Assembly (NCBI GenBank): GCA_964634645.1
Contig: CAZWKI010000004.1
Span: forward strand, 1 to 44,786
Source of the DNA: CAZWKI01 sp964634645
GTDB lineage: Bacteria > Patescibacteriota > Patescibacteriia > UBA1558 > S5-K13
DNA length: 44,786 bases
Reading direction: 5' to 3'
Shown: positions 41,771 through 44,786 of the stretch, in pieces
How the letters are laid out: every line of letters starts with the position of its first letter
Position numbering within the stretch: the first letter of the stretch is position 1
The notes under the pieces: model-generated
What the model saw: the letters and a program-made list of their open reading frames with translations, nothing else
What the model was told of the DNA's origin: nothing
The model's database searches: none
Translations under genes and position numbers: made by a program

Positions 41771-42814
41771 ATGCCAAGAATAAAAGAAAATGTAAAAAAA
41801 TTATTACTTAAATCTAAGGATTCTGCTTTGTTGGCTGTTGAAATTTATAATAAACCCAGAACGTCATTTCGTTCTTATGGCTACATAGTTTTAATGCAAA
41901 TTGCATGGACATCTTTATTTCATGCAATTTTTGAAAAACAAAACATAAAGTATTTTTATAAAAAGAATAGCGTTAGATATGAAAGAATATCGGGCGATAA
42001 AAAAAGTTGGGATATAACTAAGTGTATCAAAGAGTATTATAAAAAAAGTAATATACCCGAAAGAAAAAATTTAGAATTTTTTATCGAAATTAGAAATAAA
42101 ATAGAGCATCGTTTTTTGCCAGAAATTGATAAAGATATCTTTGGTGAATGCCAAGCTATGCTAATGAATTACGAAGAATTATTAGCAAAAGAATTCGGAG
42201 AAAGTGAATCTATTAATGAAAATTTAGTTTTTGCTTTACAGTTTTCTAAAATTCTTCATGATACTCAGGAAGAAATTGTTAAAAGAAAAACAACAAAAGA
42301 ATATAGAGATATTTCTAGTTTTGTATCTCAATACAGGAAGGGCTTGAAAAGAGATGTTCTTTCAAGTTTGAAATATAATTTTAGAGTTTATTTAATACCA
42401 AAAATAGCAAATCACAAAAGCTCTTCAGATTTCACTTTAGAATTTATAAAACTTGATCCATTGAATCCACAAAAGACACAACAATTTAGTCATCTTATCG
42501 CTGCAATGAAAGAGGTGCGTGTACCTATGAATGGTATTAAGGCTGGTGAAGTAGCAAAAAAAGTTTATGATGCATTAAAAGATAAGATGCCATCTGGATG
42601 GAAATTTAATCCATCCAGTCATCACGTACGTTGTTATAAGTATTACAAAGTAAGACCTCCAAAAGGAAGTGTGAGTCCAGAAAAAACCAATTTAAAATAT
42701 TGTTTCTACGACTCAACCTTTGATCAATATGGATACACAGACGAGTGGGTAAAGTTTTTAATCAAGAAACTTTCAGATCAATCTGAGTATAAAAAGGTTA
42801 TGGCAGTAAAATAA
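41771..42814 (+). CDS. DUF3644 protein (HEPN-like N-terminus)
   Basis: 347 residues. The N-terminal region KSKDSALLAVEIYNKPRTSF, followed by QIAWTSLFHAIFEK and a later RNKIEHRFLPEID, matches DUF3644, a helical family found in defence islands. RNxxxH-like spacing (here EIRNKIEHRF) recalls HEPN ribonucleases, though that is an inference. The C-terminal region (about 235-347) is a basic domain with HHVRCYKYYKVRPP. It lies 95 bases after the CBASS operon and may be an independent defence gene. Confidence 0.75.
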   Translation: MPRIKENVKKLLLKSKDSALLAVEIYNKPRTSFRSYGYIVLMQIAWTSLFHAIFEKQNIKYFYKKNSVRYERISGDKKSWDITKCIKEYYKKSNIPERKNLEFFIEIRNKIEHRFLPEIDKDIFGECQAMLMNYEELLAKEFGESESINENLVFALQFSKILHDTQEEIVKRKTTKEYRDISSFVSQYRKGLKRDVLSSLKYNFRVYLIPKIANHKSSSDFTLEFIKLDPLNPQKTQQFSHLIAAMKEVRVPMNGIKAGEVAKKVYDALKDKMPSGWKFNPSSHHVRCYKYYKVRPPKGSVSPEKTNLKYCFYDSTFDQYGYTDEWVKFLIKKLSDQSEYKKVMAVK

Positions 42815-42869
42815 GTGATTATTTACAATACTCATTTGTTACCAGTTTGTCAACTATTCTGAAAAGCTG

Positions 42870-44507
42870 TTATCGTGTCTCGTTTGTCTCATTCTGCATT
42901 TTAGACCCGACCGATGTGCCTAATTTATAATGCCAAAAAGATCTCAAGAAAGCCCATGGACATTGTATACACATAGTTGCGAGAGCACGCCAGTGTACCA
43001 GAATTAAACTTTCAGGAATTTTGCCGACCGAATTGGCAGCGCGAAGCGCGGAAAGGTATGGAAACACTGGCTCGCCGCGCACGGCGCGGCTCGCCAAGCG
43101 CAGGTTCGAGTCAAAGATTTCTTTGGCAGCAACCTTCTTTTGAAGAAGGTTGTTATCCCTTGTGATTTTGACGAGGTTTGAAGCGACTTTTATCCATTCT
43201 TTCATCGGTTCGAGCCAATCATTCTGCTTTTGTTCAATCCGCGCCATTTTCTCTTCCAGCGACTTCTTTTCGGAGAGTAAGACGGCTTTCTGTTCTCGAT
43301 AGTCCTCACTCTCAATATCTTGTTCTAAATAGCCGTCCAGAAGTCGCTGGAGTTTGATTTGTATAGCGCGGATTTTGTTTTGGCTTTCCTGAACAAAAGC
43401 AGAAACGGATTGGGCGGACTTTTCTTTGTCAGCTTCTGCCATTTTCAAAAGTTTTTCCGCCCAATCCGCACGCAAAGAAAATTTTTGAAGCAGAGAGGAA
43501 ATTTGCTTGTCCAATTCCTCTTGGCGAATACAGGGTTCGGGACATTTGATTGCTTTGTTCTTTTTCGTGCAGTGGTAATAAATATAATCGTGAGTATTGC
43601 CATTCTTTTGCTTTTTAACCCTGTATTCGCCAGTAATGGACATTCCGCAAGTGCCACATTTCAATAGTCCGCAAAAATCTCGCGGTTCATACTTTGTTTT
43701 GTGGTGAGGCCGTCCTCTCTGCTTCAAAACCTCTTGGACTTTGTCAAAAATTTTCTTTGCGATGATTGGCTCGTGCTTGCCTTCGTGCAATTCTTTGGAA
43801 TAGCGAAATAATCCTGTGTAAAACGGATTTGAAAGGATAAAAGTCGCCCTCGTCTTGTGGATTCTCTTTCCGCCACGGGACATAATCCCGCGTTGCGCCA
43901 AAAAGTCGGAAATATCCTCAAGCCGCGAATTGCCCTCTGCGTATAACTCAAAGGCCCCGCGAATGATTTTTGCTTTCTTCCTATCCACCACTACTGATTT
44001 TGTGCGGCTGTCATTTATGTAGCCGATTGGCGCGGGGCCAGGATATTCTCCGCGCTTCACTTTTTGGCGCAAGCCACGCTTCGTGTTTTCGGAAAGAGAA
44101 TCAACATAGTATTTGCTTTGCCCAAATACAATGTTCAACATAAATTTTCCTTGCGGGGTATTTTCGAACCACAAAGTTGGAAATTTCAAACTGGCTAATT
44201 TACCAATGTCCAAAAGATAAATAATACGCCCGCCGTCCACGGAATTGCGCGCCAATCTGTCTGCGTGCCAAGCCAAAATTCCGTTGGCCTCGCCTTGCTC
44301 AATTTTGTTCAGCATTTCGCTAAATATCGGTCTGCCCGAAATTTTGGCGGATTGCTTCTCTATCAAAACATCTATCACATTCAGATTTTCTTGCTTGGCA
44401 AAGGCGCGCAATTCTGCGATCTGGTCTTCAATAGACCTAACTTGCTTATCTTCCACATCAGTGGACTTGCGGGCGTAAAGGAAAAATTTATGTTGTTCCA
44501 TATTCAT
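42870..44507 (-). CDS. Large serine recombinase 2, GC-rich
   Basis: 545 residues. The catalytic Ser is in FLYARKSTDVEDKQ (about residue 15), with WHADRLARN following. The recombinase domain has GPAPIGYIND and the zinc ribbon has CGLLKCGTCGMSI through YYHCTKKNKAIKCPEP. A long coiled coil (about 355-425) follows. Its base composition is clearly more GC-rich than everything before 42830, marking recent transfer from another host. The last 50 or so residues are read out of the left 113-bp inverted repeat and look less like protein, so the natural C-terminus may have been altered there. Confidence 0.9.
   Translation of the reverse strand: MNMEQHKFFLYARKSTDVEDKQVRSIEDQIAELRAFAKQENLNVIDVLIEKQSAKISGRPIFSEMLNKIEQGEANGILAWHADRLARNSVDGGRIIYLLDIGKLASLKFPTLWFENTPQGKFMLNIVFGQSKYYVDSLSENTKRGLRQKVKRGEYPGPAPIGYINDSRTKSVVVDRKKAKIIRGAFELYAEGNSRLEDISDFLAQRGIMSRGGKRIHKTRATFILSNPFYTGLFRYSKELHEGKHEPIIAKKIFDKVQEVLKQRGRPHHKTKYEPRDFCGLLKCGTCGMSITGEYRVKKQKNGNTHDYIYYHCTKKNKAIKCPEPCIRQEELDKQISSLLQKFSLRADWAEKLLKMAEADKEKSAQSVSAFVQESQNKIRAIQIKLQRLLDGYLEQDIESEDYREQKAVLLSEKKSLEEKMARIEQKQNDWLEPMKEWIKVASNLVKITRDNNLLQKKVAAKEIFDSNLRLASRAVRGEPVFPYLSALRAANSVGKIPESLILVHWRALATMCIQCPWAFLRSFWHYKLGTSVGSKMQNETNETR
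42997..43109. repeat. 113-bp inverted repeat, left copy
   Basis: Exact reverse complement of 44552-44664. It includes GC-rich internal palindromes (GGCGAGCC/GGCTCGCC and GCGCGAAGCGCG) and ends in CGCAGGTTCGA, a tRNA T-arm-like string. It overlaps the 3' end of the recombinase 2 gene. Confidence 0.95.
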
Positions 44508-44551
44508 ATTATTTTATTAGGCAAAGCAAATACTTAAAATCGCAAGGGATT

Positions 44552-44664
44552 TCGAACCTGCGCTTGGCGAGCCGCGCCGTGCGCGGCGAGCCAGTGTTTC
44601 CATACCTTTCCGCGCTTCGCGCTGCCAATTCGGTCGGCAAAATTCCTGAAAGTTTAATTCTGGT
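44552..44664. repeat. 113-bp inverted repeat, right copy
   Basis: Exact reverse complement of 42997-43109, lying 44 bases upstream of the recombinase 2 start. On its minus strand it begins with GCAGGTTCGA and, with the flanking base, shares 12 bases with the tRNA-Lys T-arm (29256-29267). The two copies enclose the recombinase gene. Confidence 0.95.
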
Positions 44665-44739
44665 GCGTTTGTTTGACGAAATCCGAACCTTTTTTGAACG
44701 GAACTGACGGCGCGCTTCGCGCACCGAACTGAACGCTCG

Positions 44740-44786
44740 GGCGGGCAAAAAGGAAGGGGGTTGGGGGGAAGGAATTTTTGCCCGCC
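44740..44786. repeat. Hairpin with G-rich loop at the window end
   Basis: GGCGGGCAAAAA (44740-44751) is the exact reverse complement of the last 12 bases (44775-44786). The loop has runs GG, GGGGG, GGGGGG and GG split by AA, TT and AA, a possible two-layer G-quadruplex. The stem ends exactly at the window edge, which suggests a contig end at a repeat. Confidence 0.8.

Noticed and set aside
44509..44748. Minus-strand open frame of 79 codons upstream of recombinase 2
   Set aside because: It is read through the 113-bp repeat and GC-rich palindromes and shows no domain.

Overview
The window looks like a contig from a Candidate Phyla Radiation (Patescibacteria/Parcubacteria) bacterium. It is very AT-rich and densely packed. 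It carries a family of type IV secretion pilin-like proteins with the W-M-[TS]-[SA]-G-G core, an anaerobic ribonucleotide reductase with its own activase, a fused Memo/AMMECR1 protein, and many short palindromic repeats, two of them read in frame inside proteins. TGA is used as a normal stop. The exact lineage cannot be read from the sequence alone.

Region 1 (1-12100) is mostly housekeeping. It holds the start of a class I tRNA synthetase (probably ValS), TsaE and TsaD (tRNA t6A synthesis), a Memo-AMMECR1 fusion, trigger factor, a class III ribonucleotide reductase whose glycyl radical domain is a separate 50-residue gene, its activase, a dead nucleotidyltransferase gene, tRNA-Gly, a small metal-binding protein, a REP-associated transposase (RAYT), RuvC and YebC. 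A paired NrdR box overlaps the nrdD promoter.

Region 2 (12200-20550) is a cell-surface glycan cluster on the plus strand: two GT-C membrane glycosyltransferases, a GT2 enzyme, a GDPD-like protein, a bifunctional phosphoglucose/phosphomannose isomerase, an LtaS-like sulfatase-fold transferase, and a frameshifted second GT2 gene.

Region 3 (20550-27080, minus strand) runs galU, then a solute-binding lipoprotein, then eight tandem T4SS-pilin paralogues. Two of the paralogues carry extracellular eight-cysteine domains. Region 4 (27250-29284) has an RluA-type pseudouridine synthase, guanylate kinase, tRNA-Arg and tRNA-Lys.

Region 5 (29285-44786) is an accessory defence island just downstream of tRNA-Lys. 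It contains a SIR2-like protein with an unknown abutting partner. Next is a restriction-modification-like block: a small PD-(D/E)XK protein, a LAGLIDADG/zinc-ribbon/PD-(D/E)XK fusion and a catalytically degraded partner, facing two DNA methyltransferases. Then come a serine recombinase, a DNase I-like protein, a phage-like HTH and ParB-methyltransferase pair, a CBASS operon (CD-NTase plus Cap15), and a DUF3644 protein. The last gene is a second, visibly GC-richer serine recombinase lying between perfect 113-bp inverted repeats.

The most novel-looking item is a promoter plus about 150-nt pseudoknotted RNA found twice (610-760 and 37115-37273) in front of unrelated genes. Every helix is kept, with compensatory base changes between the two copies, and each copy ends in a hairpin and U-tract like an attenuator. 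Only two copies exist in this window, so its conservation elsewhere is untested.
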